NCBI GenBank assembly: GCA_902167325.1
Contig: LR632930.1
Coordinates: forward strand, 6,200,001-6,264,000
Reading direction: 5' to 3'
DNA length: 64,000 nt
Origin: Chitinophaga pinensis
GTDB lineage: Bacteria > Bacteroidota > Bacteroidia > Chitinophagales > Chitinophagaceae
Part shown: piece by piece, positions 43,078 through 52,188 of the stretch
Numbering within the stretch: position 1 is the first letter of the stretch
Layout: every line of letters begins with the position of its first letter
Notes under the pieces: model-generated
What the model was told of the DNA's origin: nothing
Databases searched by the model: none
Seen by the model: the letters and a program-made list of their open reading frames with translations, nothing else
Made by a program: the position numbers and the translations under genes

Positions 43078-44628
43078 TTAGTTAGCGGGATTCAGATCCA
43101 CGGTACCAGCGTCGCCAGGAGTGTTTTGTTTGATGAAGCGACCGCGGTCGATGCCTTGCTTTTCAGCGAGGTAGTCGATAACAGCGTCTACACGACGGCT
43201 GCTCAGGTCAACACCACCTTTCTTGCCTTTGGCACCAGCGTGGCCGGTAACCAGGATGTTGCAGGAAGGGTTGCTGCGGAGCGTGTTAGCCACGCTGCTG
43301 AGGATTGCTTCGTTCTCAGAAGAAACTTTAGTAGTGCTTCCTTTGAAAGAAACGCTGGGGAATACCAGGTTAGCGCAAGCGAGGGGCTTAACTGCAGTGC
43401 AGCACTCAGGATCCGGGCATTTGCCTACACCGTCAGCGTCAACAGGCTGGCAGTAAGTCGGAGTGATGAGTTGTTTGTCTTTGTAGTCAGGAACGCCGTC
43501 ACCATCTGTATCTTTAGCTACACCGTGAGAATCAACGGGAGCACCAGCGGGAGTGTTAGGTTCGCGATCGAACTGATCGGTTACACCGTCGCCATCAGCA
43601 TCAGGCAGTACGGGAGCCGGCAGTTTCATACGACGGGGGCTGTTGAGCTCGTTGTAGGCGAAATCCAGGGGATTAACCCACCAGAGTGGTTCAACACGTT
43701 TGTTAGGATTACCCAGGTTGAAGTTCAGACGAACAGAGGTGTACGAAAGGAAATCGTTGCTTCTGTCGTAAGGGTTAGAAGTGTAACCGTCCAGATAATC
43801 ATCAAACGGCAGGGTGAGTTTCTCTTCGATACCGATGTTGAAACGTTTGGACACTTTGAAAGCGATACCGGTACCTACGTTCAATGCATGACGGAGGAGC
43901 TGGTTGTCGTCTTTACGGCCGATCTGAACGCGGTTGCCCTGAGAAGGAGCATTTTGTTCGTATTTACGGTCGTAGAAGTCTTTCAGGTCTTTACGGATGT
44001 CTTTCTTCTTGCGGTTGAAGTCGATAGAAGCATAATTGTAGGCAGCACCTGATTCGTTCAGTGCGTCTACGTCAACGTCAGTCAGCATCAGACCGTAACC
44101 TGCCAGTACATACCAGTTAACTTTAGGCTGCGCTTTGTAGAACAGGATGTTGCTCAGAGAAGCGATGAAGTCCAGGGATACCTGGTGAGTTGCGGCTTTG
44201 TAGTTAGGAACGATTCTTCCACCGTTAGCAGCAGCGGTTGCACCCCAGGGGTTGATGCCGCCGGCAGCTAATGTAGGCTTCAGTTGATAATCCATACCAT
44301 AATCGAAAGAACCGGTATATTCAGCTCTCAGAGAGAACGTGTGACCGAGTGCTTTTCTCAGAGAGATACCGCCACCGAAACCGGGAAGAGCGGAAACGTC
44401 ACCCTGAATGAAGTGGTATCCACCGTGGACACCAAGTTCCCACATGCTGCGGGGTTTTGCGGGGTAGTCAGACTGGTTGTTTCTGAAGCTGTTGAATTGC
44501 GCCATATTCTTCGCCGAAACTTTTGAGGAGTCCAGGGCATCATATGTGGGCTTAACCTGCGCAAAACCAGGAGATGCAGCCAGAACGGACATTGCACCTG
44601 CCAGTAGTAAGTACTTTTTGCTTGCCAT
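43078..44628 (-). CDS. OmpA-family outer-membrane protein with calcium-binding repeats
   Basis: The 516-residue protein has a signal peptide (LLLAGAMSVLAASPGFAQ), an N-terminal beta-barrel of about 300 residues, two thrombospondin type 3-like acidic repeats (DADGDGVTDQFD near 341 and DTDGDGVPDYKDK near 368) that would bind calcium, a Cys-rich segment (CPDPECC), and a C-terminal OmpA domain (about 410-500) for peptidoglycan attachment. In that domain the usual GHTD reads GHAG (Asp missing), while LSSRRVDAVIDYL is kept. A consensus promoter and a strong terminator suggest a highly expressed single gene. Related proteins in Bacteroidota are abundant envelope anchors. Confidence 0.9.
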   Translation of the reverse strand: MASKKYLLLAGAMSVLAASPGFAQVKPTYDALDSSKVSAKNMAQFNSFRNNQSDYPAKPRSMWELGVHGGYHFIQGDVSALPGFGGGISLRKALGHTFSLRAEYTGSFDYGMDYQLKPTLAAGGINPWGATAAANGGRIVPNYKAATHQVSLDFIASLSNILFYKAQPKVNWYVLAGYGLMLTDVDVDALNESGAAYNYASIDFNRKKKDIRKDLKDFYDRKYEQNAPSQGNRVQIGRKDDNQLLRHALNVGTGIAFKVSKRFNIGIEEKLTLPFDDYLDGYTSNPYDRSNDFLSYTSVRLNFNLGNPNKRVEPLWWVNPLDFAYNELNSPRRMKLPAPVLPDADGDGVTDQFDREPNTPAGAPVDSHGVAKDTDGDGVPDYKDKQLITPTYCQPVDADGVGKCPDPECCTAVKPLACANLVFPSVSFKGSTTKVSSENEAILSSVANTLRSNPSCNILVTGHAGAKGKKGGVDLSSRRVDAVIDYLAEKQGIDRGRFIKQNTPGDAGTVDLNPAN

Positions 44629-44686
44629 AATTGTTTTTTATTTAAAAACTGTTAAAGATTTTACAATTAACGCGTTTTTTACCAAG

Positions 44687-44717
44687 CAAAGGTAAAAATC
44701 CTAAATGAATATACAAA
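44687..44717 (-). promoter_or_regulatory. Consensus promoter of the ompA-like gene
   Basis: Minus strand TTTG (44714-44717), 19 bp, TACCTTTG (44687-44694). Both boxes and the spacing match the Bacteroidota sigma-factor consensus. The predicted leader is about 50 nt and A/T-rich. Confidence 0.85.
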
Positions 44718-44846
44718 TTTTTCTTGCGATTTTATTTGCATTGATAAGTGCTTCAATATTAAACGCTAATTTAAGGAACATCCAGCTAATGCTTACAAAT
44801 TCGGGGCCAAATTTACAAAATGTCCAATTTTAGGCCTAGCTTAGCG

Positions 44847-44854
44847 TACCTTTT
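44847..44854 (+). promoter_or_regulatory. Possible -7 element for the polyprenyl synthase gene
   Basis: TACCTTTT, one base off TAnnTTTG, 10 bp before the ATG at 44865. It argues against the longer frame starting at 44820 and implies a very short leader. Confidence 0.45.
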
Positions 44855-44864
44855 TATTTATAGC

Positions 44865-45830
44865 ATGGAGGAAATTAAACAACTGATAGGGAAGGAATTA
44901 CACGATTTTGAAGGAAAGTTTGCCGAAGCTGTAAAAAGCCATGTTCCTCTGCTGGACCGGATCATGCACTATATCGTAAAGCGAAAGGGCAAACAGATCA
45001 GGCCAATGTTCGTGCTCCTCTCCGCACGGCTGTTCAGCGACAGCATCACTGAAAACACTTACCGCGCCGCCGCCCTGGTAGAGCTGCTGCATACCGCCAC
45101 CCTCGTTCATGACGATGTGGTCGACGATTCCCTGGAACGCCGTGGCTTCTTCTCCATCAACGCTTTGTGGAAGAACAAAATAGCCGTACTCGTTGGCGAT
45201 TACCTCCTCTCCAAAGGTCTCCTCCTCTCCGTCACCAATAAAGAATTCCGCAGCCTCGAGATCCTCTCTCAGGCCGTAAAGGAAATGTCTGAAGGCGAAC
45301 TCCTCCAGATCGAGAAAACACGCAAACTCGATATTAAAGAAGATATCTACTTCGAGATCATCCGCCGGAAAACAGCCTCCCTCCTCGCCTCCGCCTGCGC
45401 CGCAGGCGCATGGTCTACCACCGCCAGCGACGAAACAACCGAACAAATGCGCCTCTTCGGCGAAAAAGTAGGCGTGGCATTCCAGATCAAAGACGACCTC
45501 TTTGATTATGGTACCGCCAATATCGGTAAGCCCACCGGCATCGATATCCGCGAAAAGAAAATGACCCTCCCCCTCATCTACACCCTCCAGCACGCTACAC
45601 CCGAAAACCGCCGCAAAATTATCAATATTGTGAAAAATCATAATACTGATAAGGACCGCGTCAACGAAGTCATCGCCATGGTCAACGAAAGCGGCGGCAT
45701 CGAATACACCCGCGAAAAGATGTTCCAGTACCGCGACGAAGCGCTCGCCATCCTCCATTCATTCCCCGACAACGACATCCGCAAAGGCCTCGAATCACTC
45801 GTGCGCTTTACGACAGACCGCAAATTCTAA
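44865..45830 (+). CDS. Polyprenyl diphosphate synthase
   Basis: The enzyme adds isopentenyl units to make a long all-trans prenyl diphosphate, most likely the side chain of menaquinone, which fits the mqn genes elsewhere in the window. The 321-residue protein starts at MEEIKQLIGKEL. It has KGKQIRPMFVLLSARL near 43, the first aspartate motif VHDDVVDDSLERRG near 84, the GDYLLSKGLLLS segment, and the second aspartate motif QIKDDLFDYG near 212. Chain length cannot be read from sequence here. It is 79 bp upstream of recJ, with a weak -7 element in front. Confidence 0.9.
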   Translation: MEEIKQLIGKELHDFEGKFAEAVKSHVPLLDRIMHYIVKRKGKQIRPMFVLLSARLFSDSITENTYRAAALVELLHTATLVHDDVVDDSLERRGFFSINALWKNKIAVLVGDYLLSKGLLLSVTNKEFRSLEILSQAVKEMSEGELLQIEKTRKLDIKEDIYFEIIRRKTASLLASACAAGAWSTTASDETTEQMRLFGEKVGVAFQIKDDLFDYGTANIGKPTGIDIREKKMTLPLIYTLQHATPENRRKIINIVKNHNTDKDRVNEVIAMVNESGGIEYTREKMFQYRDEALAILHSFPDNDIRKGLESLVRFTTDRKF

Positions 45831-45909
45831 CGTTGTTAATACGGCAATCATCGTTATATTACAACCGGATATAGCCAGACCGCGGGACGCTTCCCTATAA
45901 TACAATTGC

Positions 45910-47616
45910 ATGCAGAAACGCTGGACAGTAAAGAAATATCAACCATCACAGGAGCAACAGCTCCAGGCAGCTTTAAAAATCCACCCCCTCCTTTGCCGCT
46001 TACTGGTACAAAGAGGCATCACGAAATTTGAAGAAGCCCGCCACTTTTTCCGCCCTTCACTTGACGACCTGCACGACCCCTGGCTCATGAAAGGAATGGA
46101 CAAAGCAGTTTCCCGGCTGGAAGAAGCATTCTTCCGCCGCGAAAAAATCCTTGTGTATGGTGATTATGATGTGGACGGCACTACTGCCGTAGCCACCGTT
46201 TACGGCTTCCTGCAACAACAGTACGATAACATCGAATTCTATATCCCCCACCGCTACCGCGAAGGGTACGGCATCTCCATGCAGGGCATCGAATATGCCC
46301 GCGATAACGACTTCAGCCTGATCATTGCGCTGGACTGCGGCATCAAGTCTATCGAATACATTGCCCACGCCGCCTCAATCGGTATCGATTTCATTATCTG
46401 CGACCACCACCTGCCAGACGCCATCCTTCCACCCGCCGTGGCCATTCTCAATCCCAAACAGGACGACTGCCCCTACCCTTACAAGGAGCTTTCCGGCTGC
46501 GGGATCGGGTTTAAGCTCATCAGTGCCCTCGCTCAAAAACAAGGCCTCCCTATGGAAGGGGTATATCAGTACCTCGACCTCGTGGCCACCAGTATAGCTG
46601 CAGACATCGTTCCCATGACCGGTGAAAACCGCGTACTCGCCTTCCACGGTCTTAAACAGGTGAACGATGCTCCTTCTTCCGGCATTAAAGCCCTGCTCAC
46701 GCTCAGCAACCTGAAGGAAAAACTCACTACTTCCAACCTCGTATTCGTGATCGCCCCGCGTGTAAATGCCGCCGGCAGAATGGACGACGCCCGTAAAGCC
46801 GTTAACCTCTTCATGGAAAAAGATGAAGAAAAGGCACTTGCCATTGCGGAAATGCTGCATGGCGATAACCAGGAGCGCAAGGGTATCGACATGAGTATCA
46901 CGCAGGAAGCAGTGAGTATCATCCAGAATGATGCTGCCATGATCGCCCGGAAATCGACCGTACTTTTCCAGCCCCACTGGCATAAGGGCGTGGTTGGCAT
47001 CGTAGCATCGCGGCTTATTGATAAATATTATTACCGGCCCACCATCATCCTCACCCAGAGTAATGATAAGGTGGCAGGCTCCGCCCGCTCCGTATCCGGC
47101 TTCAATGTATATGAAGCCATTCACCAGTGTAAGGACCTCCTCGAAAACTACGGTGGCCACTTCTACGCTGCCGGCATGACCCTCAAGCCGGAAAACGTGC
47201 CTGCTTTCCAGGAACGCTTCGAAGCCGTGGTTGCTGCCTCCATCACGCCAGACCTTCTAATTCCCGAGATCGTGATAGATACGGAAGTATGGCTGTCTGA
47301 CCTCACACCCGCATTTTATAATATCCTCCGCCAGTTCGAACCCCTTGGGCCGGAAAACCTCCGCCCTGTTTTCATTGCCCGGAATCTGACCGACACCGGT
47401 TTTTCCCGTATCGTAAAAGATGAACACATCAAACTCTCCGTACGTCAGCGCAATGGCACACCGTTTTCAGGCATCGGGTTCTTTATGGCCGATAAATTTG
47501 AACTGATCTCCGGCAAAAAACCATTCGATCTTGTATTCACCGTGGAAGAGAACGAATGGAACGGCACTACCACCCTCCAGCTCAAAGCCATCGACATCCG
47601 CCCTGCCGGCGCATAA
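45910..47616 (+). CDS. recJ: Single-strand-specific 5'-3' exonuclease RecJ
   Basis: RecJ degrades single-stranded DNA 5' to 3' in recombination and repair. The 568-residue protein carries the DHH-family motifs: VYGDYDVDGTTAV near 79, IICDHHLPDA near 158, APRVNAAGRMDDARKAV near 281, HWHKGVVGIVASRLIDKYY near 357 (DHHA1), and NYGGHFYAAGMTL near 415. The C-terminal OB-like domain is complete. The length is normal. It is on the same strand as the polyprenyl synthase gene, 79 bp downstream, and converges with the esterase gene. Confidence 0.95.
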   Translation: MQKRWTVKKYQPSQEQQLQAALKIHPLLCRLLVQRGITKFEEARHFFRPSLDDLHDPWLMKGMDKAVSRLEEAFFRREKILVYGDYDVDGTTAVATVYGFLQQQYDNIEFYIPHRYREGYGISMQGIEYARDNDFSLIIALDCGIKSIEYIAHAASIGIDFIICDHHLPDAILPPAVAILNPKQDDCPYPYKELSGCGIGFKLISALAQKQGLPMEGVYQYLDLVATSIAADIVPMTGENRVLAFHGLKQVNDAPSSGIKALLTLSNLKEKLTTSNLVFVIAPRVNAAGRMDDARKAVNLFMEKDEEKALAIAEMLHGDNQERKGIDMSITQEAVSIIQNDAAMIARKSTVLFQPHWHKGVVGIVASRLIDKYYYRPTIILTQSNDKVAGSARSVSGFNVYEAIHQCKDLLENYGGHFYAAGMTLKPENVPAFQERFEAVVAASITPDLLIPEIVIDTEVWLSDLTPAFYNILRQFEPLGPENLRPVFIARNLTDTGFSRIVKDEHIKLSVRQRNGTPFSGIGFFMADKFELISGKKPFDLVFTVEENEWNGTTTLQLKAIDIRPAGA

Positions 47617-47628
47617 CCGCACAAAAAA

Positions 47629-47657
47629 AGCCCCGCGGGTCGTAAGACTGCGGGGCT
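47629..47657 (-). terminator. Terminator after the esterase gene
   Basis: AGCCCCGC and GCGGGGCT form an 8-bp GC-rich stem. On the minus strand it is followed by seven T. On the plus strand there is no T run, so recJ may not be stopped efficiently here. Confidence 0.8.
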
Positions 47658-47675
47658 GTTCAGCTATTATTACTT

Positions 47676-48458
47676 TTATTTCTTTGTATACTGATTCATC
47701 CAGGTGTACAGTGCGGGATCGTTGTAGGCTTTCGTCCACGAATCGTGCCCGCCGGTCGGGTTCTCTGTGTACTTTACCAGCGTACTGCCACAGGCGCGGA
47801 TGGCGTTCACCATATCGCGGGAACCCTGCACATTCACCGTAAGGTCGTCGGCATTATGGAAGGCCCAAACAGGCATATTCTTCAGTACACATGCCTTTGA
47901 GGGAACACCGCCACCACAGATCGGCACCACGGCAGCAAAGCGCTCCGGCTTAAACAAAGCCCAGTCCCACGAACCATACCCGCCCATGCTCAGCCCTGTC
48001 AGGTACACGCGAGCCGGATCTATTCTATAATCCTTCAACACCTGATCCAGTACAATTTCAAGACTGGGAGAATCCCACCAGCCATTTTCCTTGCACTGGG
48101 GCGATACTACGATGTATGGGAAATTGGGATCTTTAGCTGCTTTTGCCGCCAGGCCCGTCCGCTTAACCATATTCACATCGCTGCCCCGCTCTCCCACACC
48201 GTGGAGGAAAATGATCACCGGCCATTTTTTCGAGTCCTTATTATATGAAGCAGGTAATTGCAGGAGGAAGTCGGTTACGCTCTTTGGACTGCGGACTTTC
48301 CGGGCAGTAACACCCGTCTGCTCCGCAGGACCCGGCGGTGGTACCTTAACGGTATCCTGCGGATTGCCCGGGGCAGGTTGAGGCGGTGCGTCGTTATCAC
48401 GGCCACATGCAAAGAAGAAAACGGCAATTGCTATTGTACCAATCATGCGTAATTGCAT
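47676..48458 (-). CDS. Lipoprotein alpha/beta-hydrolase (esterase/PHB depolymerase-like)
   Basis: The 260-residue protein begins MQLRMIGTIAIAVFFFACGR with a lipobox ending at Cys18; I use this ATG because the 22 codons upstream in frame do not form a signal. A Pro-rich linker (about 24-45) leads to an alpha/beta-hydrolase domain with the oxyanion strand PVIIFLHGVGERG, the nucleophile elbow GLSMGGYGSW (Ser157), an acidic residue in HNADDLTV (Asp204 or 205), and His238 in GGHDSW. Homologues include feruloyl esterases and phospholipase/carboxylesterase-type proteins, so a secreted esterase on plant or other polymers is plausible, but the substrate is unknown. Confidence 0.82.
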   Translation of the reverse strand: MQLRMIGTIAIAVFFFACGRDNDAPPQPAPGNPQDTVKVPPPGPAEQTGVTARKVRSPKSVTDFLLQLPASYNKDSKKWPVIIFLHGVGERGSDVNMVKRTGLAAKAAKDPNFPYIVVSPQCKENGWWDSPSLEIVLDQVLKDYRIDPARVYLTGLSMGGYGSWDWALFKPERFAAVVPICGGGVPSKACVLKNMPVWAFHNADDLTVNVQGSRDMVNAIRACGSTLVKYTENPTGGHDSWTKAYNDPALYTWMNQYTKK

Positions 48459-48663
48459 AGTGAAGTAGTTCTTTAAAGATACAGTGAGTTTATGGTATTT
48501 CAACGACCTTTTATAAAACAACATTTATACCAAAACCCTTACTGGCAAAGGATTTCAACACAACGCAGGTTGATATATCATAATTGATGACGGAATCTAA
48601 TGTGCAAGCAGTTCTGCTTCACCGGAATTGTTTTTCTGCCAGCCTGAAATCTGTTTTCATAAA

Positions 48664-48695
48664 AAAAGGCAAAGCACCGGAACGCTTTGCCTTTT
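48664..48695 (-). terminator. Terminator after htpG
   Basis: AAAAGGCAAAGC, an 8-nt loop, GCTTTGCCTTTT. A 12-bp stem followed by a run of seven T on the minus strand, 21 bp after the htpG stop. Confidence 0.87.
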
Positions 48696-48716
48696 CTATA
48701 TCTCAGTTCAATTTTA

Positions 48717-50540
48717 TTACTTTTCCATCAGCTCCACACTGCGGTTCACGAAAGCCGTGAGGTCTGCACCGGTAAGGAGGCCCTGTGAGAGCAGTGCCAG
48801 ATCGGCCAGGTTACGCACCTGCTTTTCTGCCAGCACGCCATTCCCTTCGTCCAGAATACGCTGGAAGATGGGGTGGTTAGCGTTCACGGTCATGGTCACT
48901 TCATCGGGCATACCGGCGTACCATGCTGCGGCGGAACCGCCCATGGCTGCCATGTCTTTCATCCTGCGCATCAGTTCGCCACGCGTTACAATTACGGGCT
49001 GATCCTGCGCACCTAGGCCTTTCAGCTCCACTTTCACATGCGGGAGTGATACCTGAGTGCCAAACATATCCTTCAGCTTACCTTCCTGTTCTTCACTGAG
49101 CACGCTCTGGGAGGTGGAATCGGGGTTGATGAGGTTGTCGGTAATATCGGCATCCACCCGGGTAAACATTACGTTCTCCCATTTCTGTTCCATATGGTTG
49201 ATGAAACCGGCGTCAACCATTGTTTCCATTTTCACCACTTTGTACCCTCTGGCTTTGGCAGCGGAGATGTAGCTGTCCTGCTGCGTGGGGTTGGTAGCGT
49301 AAAGGATCACCAGCTTCTCTTCCTTATTGGTTTGAAGCGCAGCTGCGGCGGTACGGTATTCTTCGAGCGTATAAAGGGCGCCGCCTTCTATATCTTCGAG
49401 CAGGTGGAATTTATTCGCTTTATCGAGGAATTTGTCTTCGGTCATCATCCCGTATTTCACGAACAGGGCGATATGCTCCCATTTCTCTTCGAAAGATTTA
49501 CGGTCGGTCCGGAACATTTCATCCAGCTTATCGGCCACTTTCTTGGTGATATGGGCATTGATCTTTTTCACATTGGGATCACCCTGCAGGTAGCTGCGGC
49601 TTACGTTGAGGGGGATATCGGGTGAGTCGATCACGCCATGCAGCAGCATGAGGAATTCGGGTACGATGTTTTTCACCTCATCGGTTACAAATACCTGGTT
49701 GGAGTAGAGGCTGATCTTGTCTTTCTGGATCTCGTAGGTCTTCGTGATCTTGGGGAAGTATAAAATCCCGGTGAGGTTGAAGGGGTAATCTACATTGAGA
49801 TGGATCCAGAAGAGCGGGGGTTCCGCGAAGGGATATAGTTCTTTATAAAAGGCCTGATAGTCGTCTGCCGTAAGTTCAGATGGCTTTTTAACCCAGGCAG
49901 GCGTGGTATTATTGATCTGCTCGTCCTGGAACCGGATGGGAACGGGGAGGAAGCGGCAGAATTTTTCGAGGATGGTGCGGATGCGGTGTTCGTCGAGGAA
50001 TTCTTCACTTTCTTCGTTGATATGCAATACGATATCGGTACCGCGGGTTTCTTTTTCGGTGTCTTCCAGCTGGTATTCGGGACTGCCGTCGCATTCCCAG
50101 CGCACGGGGGTGGCATCGGGCCTCCAGGATTTGGTGAAGATCTCTACCTGAGAGGAAACCATGAAGGAGGAGTAGAAGCCGAGGCCAAAATGACCGATGA
50201 TGTTGGCACCTTCGCCCTGTCCTTTATATTTCTTCACGAATTCTTCTGCACCGGAGAAAGCTACCTGGTTGATGTATTTGTCTACCTCTTCGGCCGTCAT
50301 GCCTACGCCGCGGTCGGAGATGGTGATGGTTTTCTTTTCTTTATCGAGGGAAACGGTAACGGCGATGTCGCCCATTTCGCCTTTAAATTCGCCTACGCTG
50401 GCCAGGGTTTTGAGTTTCTGGGTAGCGTCTACCGCGTTGCTGACGAGCTCGCGGAGGAAGATGTCATGATCTGAATAGAGGAATTTCTTGATGATGGGGA
50501 AAATATTCTCCGTTTGTACACGTATGGCACCTTTCTGCAT
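48717..50540 (-). CDS. htpG: Chaperone protein HtpG (Hsp90)
   Basis: HtpG is the bacterial Hsp90, an ATP-dependent cytosolic chaperone. The 607-residue protein has the N-terminal GHKL ATPase domain with FLRELVSNAVDATQKLK (about 28-44), ISDRGVGMTAEEVDKY near 75 and GHFGLGFYSSFMVSSQVEIF near 117, then the middle domain with SLYSNQVFVTDEVKNIVPEF near 275 and SPDIPLNVSRSYLQ near 306, and a dimerisation end. The length is normal. A hairpin terminator follows. It diverges from the rpsF operon across a 258-bp gap; no clear heat-shock element was seen. Confidence 0.96.
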   Translation of the reverse strand: MQKGAIRVQTENIFPIIKKFLYSDHDIFLRELVSNAVDATQKLKTLASVGEFKGEMGDIAVTVSLDKEKKTITISDRGVGMTAEEVDKYINQVAFSGAEEFVKKYKGQGEGANIIGHFGLGFYSSFMVSSQVEIFTKSWRPDATPVRWECDGSPEYQLEDTEKETRGTDIVLHINEESEEFLDEHRIRTILEKFCRFLPVPIRFQDEQINNTTPAWVKKPSELTADDYQAFYKELYPFAEPPLFWIHLNVDYPFNLTGILYFPKITKTYEIQKDKISLYSNQVFVTDEVKNIVPEFLMLLHGVIDSPDIPLNVSRSYLQGDPNVKKINAHITKKVADKLDEMFRTDRKSFEEKWEHIALFVKYGMMTEDKFLDKANKFHLLEDIEGGALYTLEEYRTAAAALQTNKEEKLVILYATNPTQQDSYISAAKARGYKVVKMETMVDAGFINHMEQKWENVMFTRVDADITDNLINPDSTSQSVLSEEQEGKLKDMFGTQVSLPHVKVELKGLGAQDQPVIVTRGELMRRMKDMAAMGGSAAAWYAGMPDEVTMTVNANHPIFQRILDEGNGVLAEKQVRNLADLALLSQGLLTGADLTAFVNRSVELMEK

Positions 50541-50751
50541 ATGTTTATCAGTTTTTTAGACGATAGAACCATACCAAAGGGTATGCCACGGGGGGATGGA
50601 CTGACAAGATGACCGGCCGGAAGAAAAAGTAGGTGTTGATTTACAGACAGTTGCGGGGGCCGGGATGGAGAAGTGCGACAGATAAGGGATTGGGGGTTAA
50701 ATTTCGTGGAAAATCGCGCCAGTAAAGCGTGGGAATCCAAAAAAAACCCTT

Positions 50752-50759
50752 TATCTTTG
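50752..50759 (+). promoter_or_regulatory. Promoter -7 element of rpsF-rpsR-rplI
   Basis: TATCTTTG, a full match to TAnnTTTG, 39 bp before the rpsF ATG, in an A-rich stretch. No TTG box is obvious at the expected distance. Confidence 0.65.
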
Positions 50760-50798
50760 CACTCCATTTTAATTTTAAATCACTAACAAGGGAAAATT

Positions 50799-51152
50799 AT
50801 GTCAAACTACGAATTGATGGTGATCTTTACCCCTGTGCTTTCTGAGGAAGACTACAAAGCTGCCCAGAAAAAATTCGCTGACCTTGTGAAAGACAATGGC
50901 GGTGCAATTGTGCACGAGAATCCCTGGGGCCTTAGATCGCTGGCGTATCCGATCCAGAAGAAGACCACGGGCATGTACCTGGTACTGGAGTACACTGCGC
51001 CATCCGACTTCAATGAGAAGCTGAAGATCCAGCTCAACCGCGATGAAAATGTATTGCGTTACATGTTTACCAAACTGGACAAGCACGCTGTAGCGTACAA
51101 CACCCGGAAGAAAGGTAACTACGATGCTGAACCTAAACCCGCAGAAGCTTAA
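50799..51152 (+). CDS. rpsF: 30S ribosomal protein S6
   Basis: S6 binds the central domain of 16S rRNA together with S18. The 117-residue protein has the family opening [18 protein letters not shown] and the segment [20 protein letters not shown] at about 42-61. The C-terminal tail ends DAEPKPAEA. It is the first gene of rpsF-rpsR-rplI, with rpsR starting 4 bp after its stop. Ribosomal-protein autoregulation through an S6:S18 RNA site is known in many bacteria; I did not find a clear copy of that structure in the short leader. Confidence 0.95.
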   Translation: MSNYELMVIFTPVLSEEDYKAAQKKFADLVKDNGGAIVHENPWGLRSLAYPIQKKTTGMYLVLEYTAPSDFNEKLKIQLNRDENVLRYMFTKLDKHAVAYNTRKKGNYDAEPKPAEA

Positions 51153-51156
51153 AGTT

Positions 51157-51429
51157 ATGGCAGTAAAACCTAAACAAGAGATCAAGTACTTAACCGCGGT
51201 TAAGCAAGAGAAGCGCCAGAAGAAATACTGCCGTTTCAAGAAATTGGGTATCAAGTATGTAGATTACAAAGATGCCGAGTTCCTGAAAAAGTTCCTGAAC
51301 GACCAGGGCAAGATGTTGCCCCGCCGTATCAGCGGCAACTCGCTGAAATTCCAGCGCAAGGTGGCCGAGGCTATCAAGAAAGCACGTCAAATGGCGCTGT
51401 TGCCTTATGTTACTGACCTTTTAAAGTAA
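51157..51429 (+). CDS. rpsR: 30S ribosomal protein S18
   Basis: S18 pairs with S6 on the small-subunit platform. The start is set at the ATG at 51157 ([16 protein letters not shown], 90 residues); a longer in-frame start lies inside the rpsF reading frame and is not expected. Family features are [18 protein letters not shown] and [20 protein letters not shown]. Only one cysteine (in KKYCRF) is seen, so this is not a zinc-binding S18 variant. It sits between rpsF and rplI, with gaps of 4 and 6 bp. Confidence 0.95.
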   Translation: MAVKPKQEIKYLTAVKQEKRQKKYCRFKKLGIKYVDYKDAEFLKKFLNDQGKMLPRRISGNSLKFQRKVAEAIKKARQMALLPYVTDLLK

Positions 51430-51435
51430 GAAACA

Positions 51436-51882
51436 ATGCAAGTAATCTTAATACAAGACGTAGACAATCTGGGCCAGAAGAATGAACTGGTAGCCGTAAA
51501 GAACGGTTACGCCAGGAACTTCCTGATCCCTCAAAAGTTCGCCGTAGAGGCCAGCGAGTCTAACCTGAAGCAACTCAACGAGCGCCTGAAAGTGCAGAAA
51601 GTGAAAGAAGAGAAAATGCTCGCTGAAATCGCTAAAGTGGTGGAAGTGCTGAAAGCATCTCCGGTGAAAATCGGTGCTAAAACCGGTACCTCCGGTAAAA
51701 TCTTCGGTTCTGTTACCGGCGTTCAGATCGCCCGCGCGATTAAAGAACAAAAAGGTTATGAGATCGACCGTCGTCGTATCCATATCCTCGGTGATGTGAA
51801 AGAACTGGGTACATACAAAGCCCGCCTCGATTTCGGTAAAGGAAGCGAAACCGAACTGGAATTCGAAGTGGTAGCCGAGTAG
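51436..51882 (+). CDS. rplI: 50S ribosomal protein L9
   Basis: L9 is a two-domain protein of the large subunit. The 148-residue product has the N-terminal rRNA-binding domain MQVILIQDVDNLGQKNELVA with KNGYARNFLIPQKFAVEA at 22-39, a long connecting helix (about 45-75), and the C-terminal domain with GKIFGSVTGVQIARAI near 86. It is the last gene of the operon, 6 bp after rpsR, and is followed by a strong terminator. Confidence 0.96.
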   Translation: MQVILIQDVDNLGQKNELVAVKNGYARNFLIPQKFAVEASESNLKQLNERLKVQKVKEEKMLAEIAKVVEVLKASPVKIGAKTGTSGKIFGSVTGVQIARAIKEQKGYEIDRRRIHILGDVKELGTYKARLDFGKGSETELEFEVVAE

Positions 51883-51900
51883 TCTCCCGCTCACCATATT

Positions 51901-51936
51901 AAAAAAGCTGCACCGGTAACAGTGCAGCTTTTTTTT
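51901..51936 (+). terminator. Terminator of the rpsF-rpsR-rplI operon
   Basis: AAAAAAGCTGCAC, loop CGGTAACA, GTGCAGC and then eight T. Stem of at least 7 bp, extended by A-T pairs, 18 bp after the rplI stop. Confidence 0.9.
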
Positions 51937-52014
51937 ATGCCCATACCCCTGCTCCCAGCCCCCCTTGTATCCATCAAGCCCGCATCTAATCAGCAGTAAA
52001 TCACCTTTTTACAA

Positions 52015-52139
52015 CATAAGGATTACCAGTCCGCCCCATCACCTCTCCCATTCCGGATACTGCCGTACATCCGGGTAATATTTGATATATCCCTTCTGCA
52101 GCTATAGTGCAGATGCATCTATCCTGCAAGCATCAGGCA
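52015..52139. repeat. Diverged direct repeat, copy 1
   Basis: The first 75 bp (52015-52089) match 52189-52263 without gaps at an offset of 174 bp; ATCCGGGTAATATTTGATAT is identical in both. CCGGAT and ATCCGG (52053-52074) form a 6-bp stem with a 10-nt loop. The similarity resumes at CCTGCAAGCATCAGGCA (52123-52139). Confidence 0.8.
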
Positions 52140-52188
52140 TATACAGCCTGGATAGTCCGCACAAACACTTCCCCCAATCTCCTGACTT

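Noticed and set aside
43039-44052. 337-codon plus-strand open frame
   Set aside because: Antisense to the ompA-like gene and crossing its terminator; translation is Val-rich and repetitive, typical of a shadow.
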